Below are positions 53,131 to 61,670 of a stretch of 64,000 bases of DNA, piece by piece. The DNA comes from Gordonia zhaorongruii (GTDB taxonomy: Bacteria; Actinomycetota; Actinomycetes; Mycobacteriales; Mycobacteriaceae). The translations under genes were made by a program, and so were the position numbers. Where the stretch lies: positions 3,008,463 through 3,072,462 of the forward strand of contig NZ_CP041763.1 of NCBI RefSeq assembly GCF_007559005.1. The letters are read 5' to 3'. The notes below the pieces were generated by a model. That model saw nothing but the letters and a program-made list of their open reading frames with translations. It had not been told where the DNA came from and searched no databases. Position 1 is the first letter of the stretch. Each line of letters opens with the position of its first letter.

Positions 53131-54309
53131 ATGACGTCCTCGCGAACCGCGCGCAACACTCGGTCGGCAGACCGCAGGCGCCAGCTCATCGACGCTGCGG
53201 CAGCACTGTTCGTCGAACGCGGATACCCGCATGTCAGCGTCGCGGACATCGCTCGGCGAGCCGGAGTGAGCGCCCCGACCCTCTATCGGCACTTCGATGA
53301 CAAGCAGGCCCTCCTCTTCGCCGCCGTGCAGACGCGGGTCGATGATCTCGAGGCCAGTACCGACGCCGCCGGACTCGACGCGGCGAACGACCCGGTCGAG
53401 GCCCTCACACGTGCGGTGACCCGGCTCGGCATCTGCAACCCGCAGGCCACCTCGCTGTGGCGCTGGTCCGGTCAGCATCTGTCGGTGGAGCAGAACCGCG
53501 AGGTCGTGCGGCGCACGCGGGCCACCCTGCGCCGGTGGGCGGCAGCGATCAACACCGGTCGCCCCGGGCTGACAGAACGCGAATCCATGTATCTGGCCGG
53601 CGCTGTGCTCAGTGTGGTCGGCAGTGCGGCGGGACGCGCGGCGCGCACCGTGCCGATGCACATCGAAGACGAGTTGATGAACCTGATCCGGCGTACCACC
53701 GGACTCTCGCCCCGCGACGCGACGCCGCTCCCCGATCCGGTCGGACTCGGCGACACCGTGCGCACCCGCCGTGACGAGATCCTCGACGCCGCAGCGGAGT
53801 TGTTCGCGCGCAACGGGTTCGCCGGTTCGGGCGTGGACGACATCGGCGCGGCAGTCGGGATCACCGGACCGAGCGTCTACAAGCACTTCCCGTCGAAGAA
53901 CGCGATCCTCCTGGCCATCGGGCAACGCAGCGCGAACCGTCTCGATGCGCTCGCTCTGGCCGCCTTCGCAGCGGTCCCCGACGCACGGGGGCGCCTCAAC
54001 TCCCTCGTCGACTCGTACGTCCACGCGATCACCTCGTCGCCCGATCTGGTCGTCGCGTTGACCAGTGGGTACGCCTTGGCGGGCGATCCGCACGCCGGTG
54101 AGCTCGTGGCCAGCCAGCGCCGCTACGTGCAACGCTGGGCGACGCTGCTGATGGAGGTCGATCCGGCGCGCAGCATCGAATCGGCGAGGCTGGCCGTCCA
54201 CGCCGCGCTGTCGATCGTGAACGACGCGGAGCGGATGCCCCGCAGCACCGGACGTCCCGAGTTCGCTGCCCGGGTCGCATATCTGATGAAGGGACTGCTC
54301 GGTGTCTGA
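53131..54309 (+). CDS. Tandem-TetR regulator, Mce3R-like
   Basis: A 392-residue protein with two complete TetR modules in one chain. The first helix-turn-helix is at about 30-62 (VADIARRAGVSAPTLYRHFDDK) and the second at about 225-260 (VDDIGAAVGITGPSVYKHFPSK), each with its own helical domain. This is the architecture of Mce3R (Rv1963c, ~406 residues), which represses lipid-transport and beta-oxidation genes. A chain with two DNA-binding heads should bind an asymmetric or extended operator. The ATG at 53131 gives the natural N-terminus. It is divergent from fadA-fadB and overlaps the adenylate cyclase gene by 8 bp. Confidence 0.88.
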   Translation: MTSSRTARNTRSADRRRQLIDAAAALFVERGYPHVSVADIARRAGVSAPTLYRHFDDKQALLFAAVQTRVDDLEASTDAAGLDAANDPVEALTRAVTRLGICNPQATSLWRWSGQHLSVEQNREVVRRTRATLRRWAAAINTGRPGLTERESMYLAGAVLSVVGSAAGRAARTVPMHIEDELMNLIRRTTGLSPRDATPLPDPVGLGDTVRTRRDEILDAAAELFARNGFAGSGVDDIGAAVGITGPSVYKHFPSKNAILLAIGQRSANRLDALALAAFAAVPDARGRLNSLVDSYVHAITSSPDLVVALTSGYALAGDPHAGELVASQRRYVQRWATLLMEVDPARSIESARLAVHAALSIVNDAERMPRSTGRPEFAARVAYLMKGLLGV

Positions 54310-55201
54310 CGAACCGACCGACTACTCGCGCGACGAGGTGACCGCTGCCCTCGACCTCGATCCCGACTACGCGCAGCGATTCTGGAATGCGTTCGGGTTC
54401 GCCCATGAGTCCGGGCGCTCCGATCAGCGATTCACCACCGAGGACCTGTCGGCGCTCGCCGTGTTCGCTGCGGGGGACCACGCGATGGACACCCGCACAC
54501 AGCTCGCTGCCGCACGGGCGATCGGACAGGCCACCGCACGACTGGCCGAGTGGCAGGCCGACCAGATTCGTGCGCTCTCGTCCAACAGCGGAGTTCCGGC
54601 GTCGACGGAGGAGATGATCGACGCCCTCTCACACCTGCAGCGATTGGTATGGCGGCGCCATCTGGACTCGTATCTTGCATCGTCCGAACGTGTTTCGGAC
54701 ACCGCGGAGGCGATCGTCGGGTTCGCCGACATCGTCGGCTACACGTCGATGTCGCGCCGACTCGGCATGGGCGAACTCGAGGAACTGCTCGAAGCGTTCG
54801 AGTCCGCGGCGCACTCCATCGTCGTCGCGCAGGGCGGACGGATCGTGAAGTCGATCGGCGACGCGGTCATGTTCACCGCCCCGACCGCCGGGTCCGCGGC
54901 AGAGGTGGCGATCGCGCTCCATGCCCTTGCCCAGGACGGGACGCTGCCGACACTCCGCATCGGCATGGCGCGCGGAGACGTCCTCACCCGAATGGGCGAC
55001 CTGTTCGGCGAGCCGGTCAACATCGCTGCCCGGCTCGCGAGCGGCGCACGTTCGGGCAAGACGTTGATAGGCGAGAGACTGGCCGCCGAGCTCGGCGACG
55101 ACGAACGCTTCTACGTCAGTTCCATTCCGCCGCTTTCGGTCCGCGGATACCGGCGCCTGCACGCCTGGACCCTCGCTCGGAATCGCGACTGGAAGCCGTA
55201 G
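54302..55201 (+). CDS. Class III adenylate cyclase
   Basis: A 299-residue protein with an N-terminal helical regulatory domain (1-~130) and a class III catalytic domain. All six catalytic positions are there: metal ligands Asp143 (FADIVG) and Asp187, substrate-selecting Lys183 and Asp233, and transition-state Asn240 and Arg244. It should be an active homodimeric adenylate cyclase. The regulatory domain resembles the fatty-acid-sensing N-terminus of Rv1264/Rv2212-type cyclases by size and position only. The GTG at 54302 overlaps the tandem-TetR stop, so the two are translationally coupled. Confidence 0.87.
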   Translation: MSDEPTDYSRDEVTAALDLDPDYAQRFWNAFGFAHESGRSDQRFTTEDLSALAVFAAGDHAMDTRTQLAAARAIGQATARLAEWQADQIRALSSNSGVPASTEEMIDALSHLQRLVWRRHLDSYLASSERVSDTAEAIVGFADIVGYTSMSRRLGMGELEELLEAFESAAHSIVVAQGGRIVKSIGDAVMFTAPTAGSAAEVAIALHALAQDGTLPTLRIGMARGDVLTRMGDLFGEPVNIAARLASGARSGKTLIGERLAAELGDDERFYVSSIPPLSVRGYRRLHAWTLARNRDWKP

Positions 55202-55275
55202 CCGGACGGCACGGCCGAGGCGCGTCCCGCATAATCCGGTGGAGACTGTCGGACCTGCACCGTACCGTTATTCGC

Positions 55276-56274
55276 ATGAACGACCGACATGACCGATCCA
55301 TCGCTGTCGAGGCCGTCGACCTGGTCAAGCGCTTCGGCGACTTCACAGCGGTCGACGGCGTGAGTTTCGCGGTGCCGACCGGCACGGTCCTGGGGATGCT
55401 CGGACCGAACGGCGCAGGTAAGACGACCGCGGTCCGCATGATGACCACTCTCAGCGAACCGACGTCCGGCACCGCTCGCATCAGCGGGTACGACGTGAAG
55501 GACGAACCCGATGCGGTGCGCCGCAGCATGGGCCTCACCGGCCAGGCTGCGACGGTCGACGAACTCCTCACCGGCCGCGAGAACATGGCGATGATCGGCG
55601 GGCTGTACGGAATCGGCCGCACGGCGCTCCGCAAGCGGAGCGAGGAGCTCCTCGAGCAGTTCTCACTCACCGAGGCCGGAGACAAGACGGTGCGCGAGTA
55701 CTCCGGCGGCATGCGACGCCGTATCGATCTCGCGGTCAGCCTGATCGCCGCACCTCCCGTGCTGTTCCTCGACGAACCGACCACCGGCCTCGATCCGCAC
55801 AGCCGCAACGAACTGTGGGACGTGCTGCGCGGCCTGGTCGCCGCGGGCACGACCCTGGTGCTCACCACCCAGTACCTGGAGGAGGCCGACCAGTTGGCCG
55901 ACCGGATCGTGGTCATCGATGCGGGCAAGATCATCGCCGAGGGGACGCCGCTCGAACTGAAGAAGCAGGCGGGTGCAGCCAGTCTGGTCACCGCGGTCAC
56001 GCACGCCGCGGACGTCCCGTCGGCTCGGGCGCTCCTCGACCAGGTATCCGACGAGGTGTTCGTCGACGAGCACGCTCGAACCCTGACGCTTCCTGCCGGT
56101 GGTCTCGCCGATCTGACACGCGTCGCAGCATTGCTCGACGAGTCGGGGATCGCCGTCGACGATCTCGGTTTGTCTCGCCCCAGCCTCGACGACGTCTTCC
56201 TCAGCCTCACCGGCCACCTCGCCGAACCGTCCGCACCGGTCGCGGACTCCGATTCCGAAGGAGCCAGCGCATGA
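55276..56274 (+). CDS. DrrA-like ABC exporter ATPase
   Basis: A 332-residue ATPase: Walker A GPNGAGKTT, signature YSGGMRRR, Walker B VLFLDEPTTG and the extended C-terminal domain (about 225-325) of DrrA-type daunorubicin/lipid exporter ATPases. It pairs with the permease encoded with a 4-bp overlap (ATGA). The ATG at 55276 begins just before the first strand; longer in-frame readings run through the adenylate cyclase gene in another frame. The cargo may be a drug or a lipid. Confidence 0.9.
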   Translation: MNDRHDRSIAVEAVDLVKRFGDFTAVDGVSFAVPTGTVLGMLGPNGAGKTTAVRMMTTLSEPTSGTARISGYDVKDEPDAVRRSMGLTGQAATVDELLTGRENMAMIGGLYGIGRTALRKRSEELLEQFSLTEAGDKTVREYSGGMRRRIDLAVSLIAAPPVLFLDEPTTGLDPHSRNELWDVLRGLVAAGTTLVLTTQYLEEADQLADRIVVIDAGKIIAEGTPLELKKQAGAASLVTAVTHAADVPSARALLDQVSDEVFVDEHARTLTLPAGGLADLTRVAALLDESGIAVDDLGLSRPSLDDVFLSLTGHLAEPSAPVADSDSEGASA

Positions 56275-57104
56275 GTGCGCCCACTGCCGATCCGCGATTG
56301 GCGATTCATCCACCGAGCGTCTGGCGACAGACGACGATCATGGTGAAACGCAGCCTCATTCACACCAAGCGAATGCCCGAGATGCTGTCGGACGTGACGG
56401 CGCAGCCGATCATGTTCGTAGTGCTGTTCGCGTTCGTCTTCGGTCCCGCCATGCCGATTCCCGGTGGCGGGAGCTACCGGGAGTACCTGCTGCCGGGCAT
56501 CATGGGCCAGACCATCGTGTTCACTGCGTTCATCGTGTCGAACGGCATCACCGCCGACGTCGACAAGGGCATCGTCGACCGCTTCCGCTCATTGCCGATC
56601 AACCGGACGTCGTACCTGCTGGGTCGCGCGATCGCATCGTTGATGCACTCTTCGATCGGCATCGTCGTGATGGCCCTGACCGGGCTGGCGATCGGCTGGC
56701 GGATCCACACCTCGTTCCTCGAGGGGATCGTCGGGTTCGCGATGGTGCTGGTATTCGGTTTCGGAATGATCTGGTTCGGCATTCTCGTCGGTTCGTGGCT
56801 GCGGTCGGTGGAGGCGGTGAACGGCTTCATGTTCACGATTCTGTTCCCACTGACGTTCCTGTCGAACGCATTCGTCCCCACGGCTCCGATGGCCCCATGG
56901 CTGCGCGCGATCGCCGAGTGGAACCCCATATCGTCCCTGGTTCAGGCAATGCGGCAGCTGTGGGGAAATGGCCCGCCTGCCGGCCCGGAAGCAGCACTGC
57001 CACTGCATCATCCGATCCTGTCGACGGTGCTGTGGTCCGTGGCGCTGACAGCGATCTTCGCGCCGTTCGCGCTCCGCGCTTTCCGCCGCCGCACGGCCGA
57101 CTAA
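56271..57104 (+). CDS. DrrB-like ABC-2 permease
   Basis: A 277-residue ABC-2 permease with six helices (about 50-70, 82-104, 132-158, 162-188, 194-214, 252-270) and the IVDRFRSLPINRT coupling segment typical of DrrB proteins. The start overlaps the ATPase stop. With its partner it forms a half-size-pair exporter. It is followed after 28 bp by the DUF6328 gene. Confidence 0.9.
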   Translation: MSAPTADPRLAIHPPSVWRQTTIMVKRSLIHTKRMPEMLSDVTAQPIMFVVLFAFVFGPAMPIPGGGSYREYLLPGIMGQTIVFTAFIVSNGITADVDKGIVDRFRSLPINRTSYLLGRAIASLMHSSIGIVVMALTGLAIGWRIHTSFLEGIVGFAMVLVFGFGMIWFGILVGSWLRSVEAVNGFMFTILFPLTFLSNAFVPTAPMAPWLRAIAEWNPISSLVQAMRQLWGNGPPAGPEAALPLHHPILSTVLWSVALTAIFAPFALRAFRRRTAD

Positions 57105-57132
57105 TGAGAGTCGTGGGAGAGGTGCACGCGAG

Positions 57133-57627
57133 GTGACCGATGACGAGCGCCGACCCAACGAGACCCCGGCTGAGCAACTGGACCGCAATTGGTTCAGCCT
57201 GTTGCAGGAGTTGAGGGTCGTTCAGACCGGGGTGCAGATCCTCACCGGACTGCTCCTGACGCTCCCGTTCCAACAGCGTTTCGAGGACTTGGACCACGTC
57301 GGCCGGATCGTGTACATCGTGGCCGTCTGTTCGTCCGTCCTGGCCACAGCCGCCTTGGTCGCTCCCGTCATCATGCATCGCCTATTGTTCCGCCGTTACG
57401 CTCTCGCCCGTCTCGTCCGGGTCGCCCACCTGCTCACGATTCTCGGCGTGGCGATGCTCGGCATCTCGGTCACGGCAGTTCTCGCCCTGATCTTCGGCGT
57501 GGTCCTCGGACCGGTCGCCGCCGGCACGGCAGCCGGCGTCGGTGCGCTGCTGTTCGTGCTCTTATGGCTGGTCCTTCCGTTCAGCCTTCGGCGAGACCTG
57601 TCTCCGCATGCAGGTCCACACGAGTAG
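57133..57627 (+). CDS. DUF6328 membrane protein
   Basis: A 164-residue protein with four helices. The N-terminal ELRVVQTGVQILTGLLLTLPF matches the DUF6328 family, common in actinobacteria and without known function. The GTG start at 57133 has GAGAGG a little far upstream. It converges with the ROK regulator, 10 bp between stops. Confidence 0.8.
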   Translation: MTDDERRPNETPAEQLDRNWFSLLQELRVVQTGVQILTGLLLTLPFQQRFEDLDHVGRIVYIVAVCSSVLATAALVAPVIMHRLLFRRYALARLVRVAHLLTILGVAMLGISVTAVLALIFGVVLGPVAAGTAAGVGALLFVLLWLVLPFSLRRDLSPHAGPHE

Positions 57628-57637
57628 ACGTCATCGC

Positions 57638-58918
57638 TTACGCGGTCCGGGAAAGAGCATCCAGCGGGTCCGCGTACAGAGCATCGAGTGCGACCGCACC
57701 TGCCGCCTTCTGTTGAACGGTGATCGCCGAGCGCGCCACTCGGACATCGCGCTGGGTGACCACCGATGTGGCACGCAACGCCTTGCTCACCGCAGGCAAC
57801 GACTCCGGGTAGTCCGTGAACGCCTGTCCGCCCAGGATCACATGATCCGGGTTGAAGATGTCAGAGATCAGAGCGACCGTGCGGCCGAGGACCTCGGCCC
57901 GCTCGATCAGGATCGCGTGCGCTACCTCGTTCCCGGTCCGTGCGGCGGTGCGAAGGCCATCGATCGAGGAGATATCCAGCCCGGCACTCGCTGCGGCATG
58001 CAGGATTCCGGAGTCGCCTACCGCGTCCTCCAGTCGACCCGTGCCGTCCGGGTCGAGGTACTGCGTCGTACCGGTCGGGAAGTGCCCGATGGTGGGCGGC
58101 CCCGCGGCCGGGGTGTGCACGGTGCCGTCGACGCTGAACGCGATGCCGACCATCTCCCGTGCATAGAAGTACAGGAAGTTCTGTCCCTGCTCGGACGGGT
58201 TGACGACCAGTTCGGCAGCGGCCATCGCCTCGACGTGCGAAGCCACCGAGACGGGAAGACCGATGCTCTCGGCGATCACACGTCCAACCGGCACGCCCTG
58301 CCAGCCGAGGCGCGGATGATCGACGACCCCGCCGTCGGCCACGCGACCGCCGATGGCGACGCCCGCCCACAGGAGTCGCTTGCCGACCCACCGATCGGCG
58401 AACCGGCGCGCACTCTCACCGATCGAGGCGACGATCTCCTCTGCGGTTCCGGTCTGCGGAGTGGGGATGGCGATCGCCCCGGCCACCCGGTGCATCAGGT
58501 CGTGAGTGGTGATCGACGTGGTCTTGAAACCGATGTGGATTCCGATGGTCAGGAAGCCCGCGGTGTTGATCTCGAACGGCACCCGCGGACGGCCGACGGC
58601 TCCAGGCGGAGTGAGATCTGCACGCTCACGGATGAGGCCCGCCTTCAGAAGCGCGCTCACCTGCCGGTTGACAGTCGAGATCGACAGGCCGGTGATCGCC
58701 GCCGCATCGTCGCGGAACACCGGGCCGGAGACCCGGGCGGTGCGGAGCACGAGCGCTGCCGCCTTCGTGGACAGCTGCAGCCCGGCCGTACGGACGTACG
58801 GCGCGCTCGGAGCGAGTCGGGGCGTCGACGGGGTCGGCCGCTGGCCGTTGATCGGCCGGACGGGGACGTCGACCGGAGCCGTCGAGACGGGGAGGGGACG
58901 GGAAAGGGTGGAAGTCAT
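57638..58918 (-). CDS. ROK-type transcriptional regulator without kinase or zinc motifs
   Basis: A 426-residue protein: a ~55-residue disordered N-terminus, a winged helix-turn-helix (about 60-110, ITGLSISTVNRQVSALLKAGLI) and a ROK domain. The phosphate-binding DxGGT is replaced by IHIGFKTT, and the zinc site CxCGxxGCxE by a Cys-free GTTQYLDPDGTGRLE, although the flanking GH and LEDAVG remain. It should therefore be a regulator that is not a sugar kinase. It resembles Rv0485. The ATG at 58918 is preferred over the longer ORF to 58993, which would run through a 22-bp palindrome (58948-58969). Confidence 0.85.
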   Translation of the reverse strand: MTSTLSRPLPVSTAPVDVPVRPINGQRPTPSTPRLAPSAPYVRTAGLQLSTKAAALVLRTARVSGPVFRDDAAAITGLSISTVNRQVSALLKAGLIRERADLTPPGAVGRPRVPFEINTAGFLTIGIHIGFKTTSITTHDLMHRVAGAIAIPTPQTGTAEEIVASIGESARRFADRWVGKRLLWAGVAIGGRVADGGVVDHPRLGWQGVPVGRVIAESIGLPVSVASHVEAMAAAELVVNPSEQGQNFLYFYAREMVGIAFSVDGTVHTPAAGPPTIGHFPTGTTQYLDPDGTGRLEDAVGDSGILHAAASAGLDISSIDGLRTAARTGNEVAHAILIERAEVLGRTVALISDIFNPDHVILGGQAFTDYPESLPAVSKALRATSVVTQRDVRVARSAITVQQKAAGAVALDALYADPLDALSRTA

Positions 58919-58947
58919 CTTCTGTTGGATCCTTGTGCCGGACGCGT

Positions 58948-58969
58948 CACCGCCGAAGGTTCGGCGGTG
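58948..58969. promoter_or_regulatory. 22-bp palindrome upstream of the ROK gene
   Basis: Two perfect 10-bp arms (CACCGCCGAA and its complement) around a GG centre, 29 bp upstream of the ROK start. It could be an autoregulatory operator. It lies in a 325-bp gap (58919-59243) in which I see nothing else convincing, only short unsupported ORFs. Confidence 0.65.
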
Positions 58970-59243
58970 CGCAGCGTTGGTCGATGCCCACACAGATCAG
59001 GTGGGCGTAAAGCAGCTGGTTCAGCGCATTCGACGGCGACAGAGGATCCGAGCCAACGGCAGGCGGCATCCCAGAGCGGTCGTCTCGTAGGAGACCTCCG
59101 GGATCGCGTACGGCTGGCTGGTCATGAAGCCGAAGCTAGCAAGGCACCGCACCGTTGGCAAGCGGCGGGTGATGGCTACTGTGAAACAGTGACGACTGAC
59201 ACGTTCGACGATCGCCCCCGCGACGCGGAATCGGCGGCGTGAA

Positions 59244-59906
59244 GTGGGGGCCATCTACCTCGTACGGCACGGTCAGGCTCCAGCGCACGCCTACGGTGTC
59301 GGCGTCCCGGATCCCCTTGCTCCGGGACTCACCGAACTCGGTGAGAGACAGGCGCATCGCACGGGACGGGCGCTCACTGCACAGGTGCGGACTTTCGACG
59401 CGGCCATCTCCGGTGATCTCCCCCGGCAGCGCGCGACCCTGCACGGAGTTCTGTCGATGTTCGACTCTCGACCGGAGGTCGTAGTCGACCCGGCGTGGAG
59501 CGAGTACGCCCTCCCGCCTGCGCTATCGGCGGTGCCCTCCGAGTTCTACGCCGATCGCGCCAGGTACCAGGACGAGCTCGATCAGGGCCTCGACCGCTGG
59601 ATCGCCGGCGCGGACGAGGGGACCGACGAGACGTACGCCGCGTTCGCCGACCGCACGCGCGACGCCGCGCGCCGCGCCGCGGAACTCGCCGGCACCGGCA
59701 GGTCCGTGCTGGTGGTCTCGTCCGCAGGCACCATCACCCAGCTCATCGCTCAGCTCTGGAACGTCCCGGATGCGCGGTGGCCGACGCTGTCGCGGACCTT
59801 CGTGAACGCATCGGTCACCAAACTGATCGCGGGAGGTCGCGGCCTGACCGTCGTGTCGGTGAACGAGCACGCACACCTGGCCGGCGACCTGATGACGTAC
59901 CGGTAG
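59244..59906 (+). CDS. Histidine-phosphatase-fold protein, second catalytic His replaced
   Basis: A 220-residue phosphoglycerate-mutase-superfamily protein. The phospho-acceptor RHG (Arg8-His9-Gly10) and the acidic WSEY are present. The second-histidine motif, normally SHGG, reads SSAG (159-162), so His160 is Ser. Many actinobacterial relatives carry similar changes, and activity may be reduced or altered. The GTG at 59244 is the only start in frame. It converges with the SDR gene (10 bp between stops), so it is not part of that operon although it sits beside it. Confidence 0.8.
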   Translation: MGAIYLVRHGQAPAHAYGVGVPDPLAPGLTELGERQAHRTGRALTAQVRTFDAAISGDLPRQRATLHGVLSMFDSRPEVVVDPAWSEYALPPALSAVPSEFYADRARYQDELDQGLDRWIAGADEGTDETYAAFADRTRDAARRAAELAGTGRSVLVVSSAGTITQLIAQLWNVPDARWPTLSRTFVNASVTKLIAGGRGLTVVSVNEHAHLAGDLMTYR

Positions 59907-59916
59907 GTTCCGTCGC

Positions 59917-60657
59917 TCAGGCCCGGTGCATGTTCTCGCCCGGCCGCGACAGGATCGCCTGCGGCAGCACCGCCCAGCGGGAGAGTTCGGTGACGGCGTG
60001 AGCGACGGAGGCGACGTCGTCGCCGGAGATCATCTCGCCTGCCGGGATGGCGTCCTCGCCCTTCGTCCACTCCGACATGTCGGTGTCGACGTAGCCGGGT
60101 GCGATGGAGGTCGCCGAGATCCCGTTCCGCGACTCCTCGAGATTGAACGTCTCGCATAGGGAGATGAGCGCGGCCTTCGTCGCCCCGTACGCGGACAGCT
60201 GAGGCTCCGGGTACACACCGGTGATCGACGAGACGGCGATGACCTTGGCCGCGCCCGTGGCATCGGCGGCGGTGCGCAGGGCGGGCAGCAGCGACTGCAT
60301 CAGCTGGAACGGCGCGCGGACGTTCACCTGGTACAGGCGGTCGAGACGTCGCACGGGGAGTTCGGCGAACCGGCCCATCGCGCCCATGCCCGCATTGATG
60401 ACGAGGGCGTCGCATCGCCCGTACTCGTCCCCGTGCCGGCGCACCAGATTCGCCACGGCTTCGTCGTCGGTCATGTCGGCAGGTACGGCCAGCACTCGGC
60501 CACCGTGGCTACGCAACTGCGACGCACGTTCGTCGAGCGCCTCGGCACCGCGCGCGCTGATGGTCAGGTCCCAGCCCTCGCGGGCGAAGCGCTCCGCGAT
60601 CGCGGCGCCGATTCCCCGCGATCCGCCGGTGACCATCGCGACCCTCCTGGATGTCAC
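59917..60657 (-). CDS. Short-chain dehydrogenase/reductase
   Basis: A 246-residue classical SDR: TGGSRGIG at residues 10-17, NAG at 88-90, and the catalytic Ser143/144, Tyr157 and Lys161. It oxidises or reduces a hydroxy/keto group with NAD(P)(H). The GTG at 60657 overlaps the kinase stop by 3 bp and gives a complete first strand. An ATG at 60636 has a perfect AGGAGG but would shorten that strand, so the start is uncertain. It is the third gene of the dehydrogenase-kinase-SDR operon. Confidence 0.88.
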   Translation of the reverse strand: MTSRRVAMVTGGSRGIGAAIAERFAREGWDLTISARGAEALDERASQLRSHGGRVLAVPADMTDDEAVANLVRRHGDEYGRCDALVINAGMGAMGRFAELPVRRLDRLYQVNVRAPFQLMQSLLPALRTAADATGAAKVIAVSSITGVYPEPQLSAYGATKAALISLCETFNLEESRNGISATSIAPGYVDTDMSEWTKGEDAIPAGEMISGDDVASVAHAVTELSRWAVLPQAILSRPGENMHRA

Positions 60658-61670
60658 GACACCGCCGCCAATCCTCGCGCGATGAACGACGCCGTGGCTT
60701 CGGCCGCCCGTTCGGCACCGGACGCGCCGGACGAACCGCCCTTGAGCGCCCGGTGGGTGATCCCTTCGGCGATGACCCCGAGTTTCAGGTTCGCCAGACC
60801 GAGATAGAAGTTCCAGTCCCCCAGATCGGCGCCGGTCGCCTCCGCGTAGCGCTGGGCGAGCCCGTCCGCATCCGGGTAGCGGTCGCTGGTCCAGGCGGCT
60901 TCGAACCCGAGGACGGCGGAGAACACCGGCTCGCGATAGATGCACATCATCGCCACGTCGGTGATCGGGTCGCCGAGCGCAGACAGCTCCCAGTCGACGA
61001 CCGCGGCCACGCGGCCCGGGTCGTCGGGCGACAGGATCGTGTTGTCGATGCGGTAGTCCCCGTGGACGATCGTGTTCCGAGCGTGTGCCGGAATCCGATC
61101 GGCGAGCAGCCCGACGAGGCGATCCACATCCGGTAGGTCGCGGGTCTTCACCAGCCCCCACTGCCTCGCCCAGAGCTTCACCTGCCGGGCCGCGAAACCG
61201 TCCGGCCTGCCGAACTCACCCAGCCCGACGTCCCGGTAATCGACGGCGTGCAGGTCGGCGAGTGTGCGGATCAGACCGTCCGCACTCGCGGTCACCTCGT
61301 CGTCGGTGAGTGAATCCAGATCCGCGGCCGATCGGAAGATCGGTCCGTCGACGAACTGGACCACCGTGCAGGGCGCACCGATGATATCGCCGGAGCGATC
61401 GAACGCGACCGCCTCCGCCACCGGCACCGCGGTGCCGGCCAGTGCCGTCGTGACATCCCACTCGCGCCCCATGTCGTGCGCCGACGGAGTCAGGCCGGCA
61501 GTCGGCGGACGGCGAGCGACCCAGTGGTGCACATCGTCGCGAACGTCGAACGTCAGGTTCGACCGACCGCCGCTGATGAGGTCGATGCGCAGGTCGCCCG
61601 TCACGTCTGCATCGCTCTCGACGAGCAGGCGGCGAAGATCCTCGGTCCTGAGCCCTGGGTGGTCGGTCAT
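60654..61670 (-). CDS. APH-family phosphotransferase
   Basis: A 338-residue kinase-fold protein. The catalytic loop is HGDYRIDN (His203, Asp205, Asn210), and the Mg-binding Asp226 is in VVDWELSALGDP. This is the branch of the aminoglycoside-phosphotransferase family found with acyl-CoA dehydrogenases, including FadE36-like proteins and the kinase domain of human ACAD10/11, and not an antibiotic-resistance enzyme. In ACAD10/11 this domain phosphorylates hydroxyacyl-CoA. The ATG overlaps the dehydrogenase stop by 4 bp and its stop overlaps the SDR start. Confidence 0.88.
   Translation of the reverse strand: MTDHPGLRTEDLRRLLVESDADVTGDLRIDLISGGRSNLTFDVRDDVHHWVARRPPTAGLTPSAHDMGREWDVTTALAGTAVPVAEAVAFDRSGDIIGAPCTVVQFVDGPIFRSAADLDSLTDDEVTASADGLIRTLADLHAVDYRDVGLGEFGRPDGFAARQVKLWARQWGLVKTRDLPDVDRLVGLLADRIPAHARNTIVHGDYRIDNTILSPDDPGRVAAVVDWELSALGDPITDVAMMCIYREPVFSAVLGFEAAWTSDRYPDADGLAQRYAEATGADLGDWNFYLGLANLKLGVIAEGITHRALKGGSSGASGAERAAEATASFIARGLAAVS

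Noticed and set aside
59021..59242. Short ORFs upstream of the histidine phosphatase (34 codons minus from 59125; 17 codons plus at 59189)
   Set aside because: No ribosome sites, no conserved features and short enough to occur by chance; considered as leader peptides but unsupported.
60654..61670. Aminoglycoside resistance gene
   Set aside because: The APH fold is present, but the operon with acyl-CoA dehydrogenase and SDR points to the lipid-linked branch of the family.
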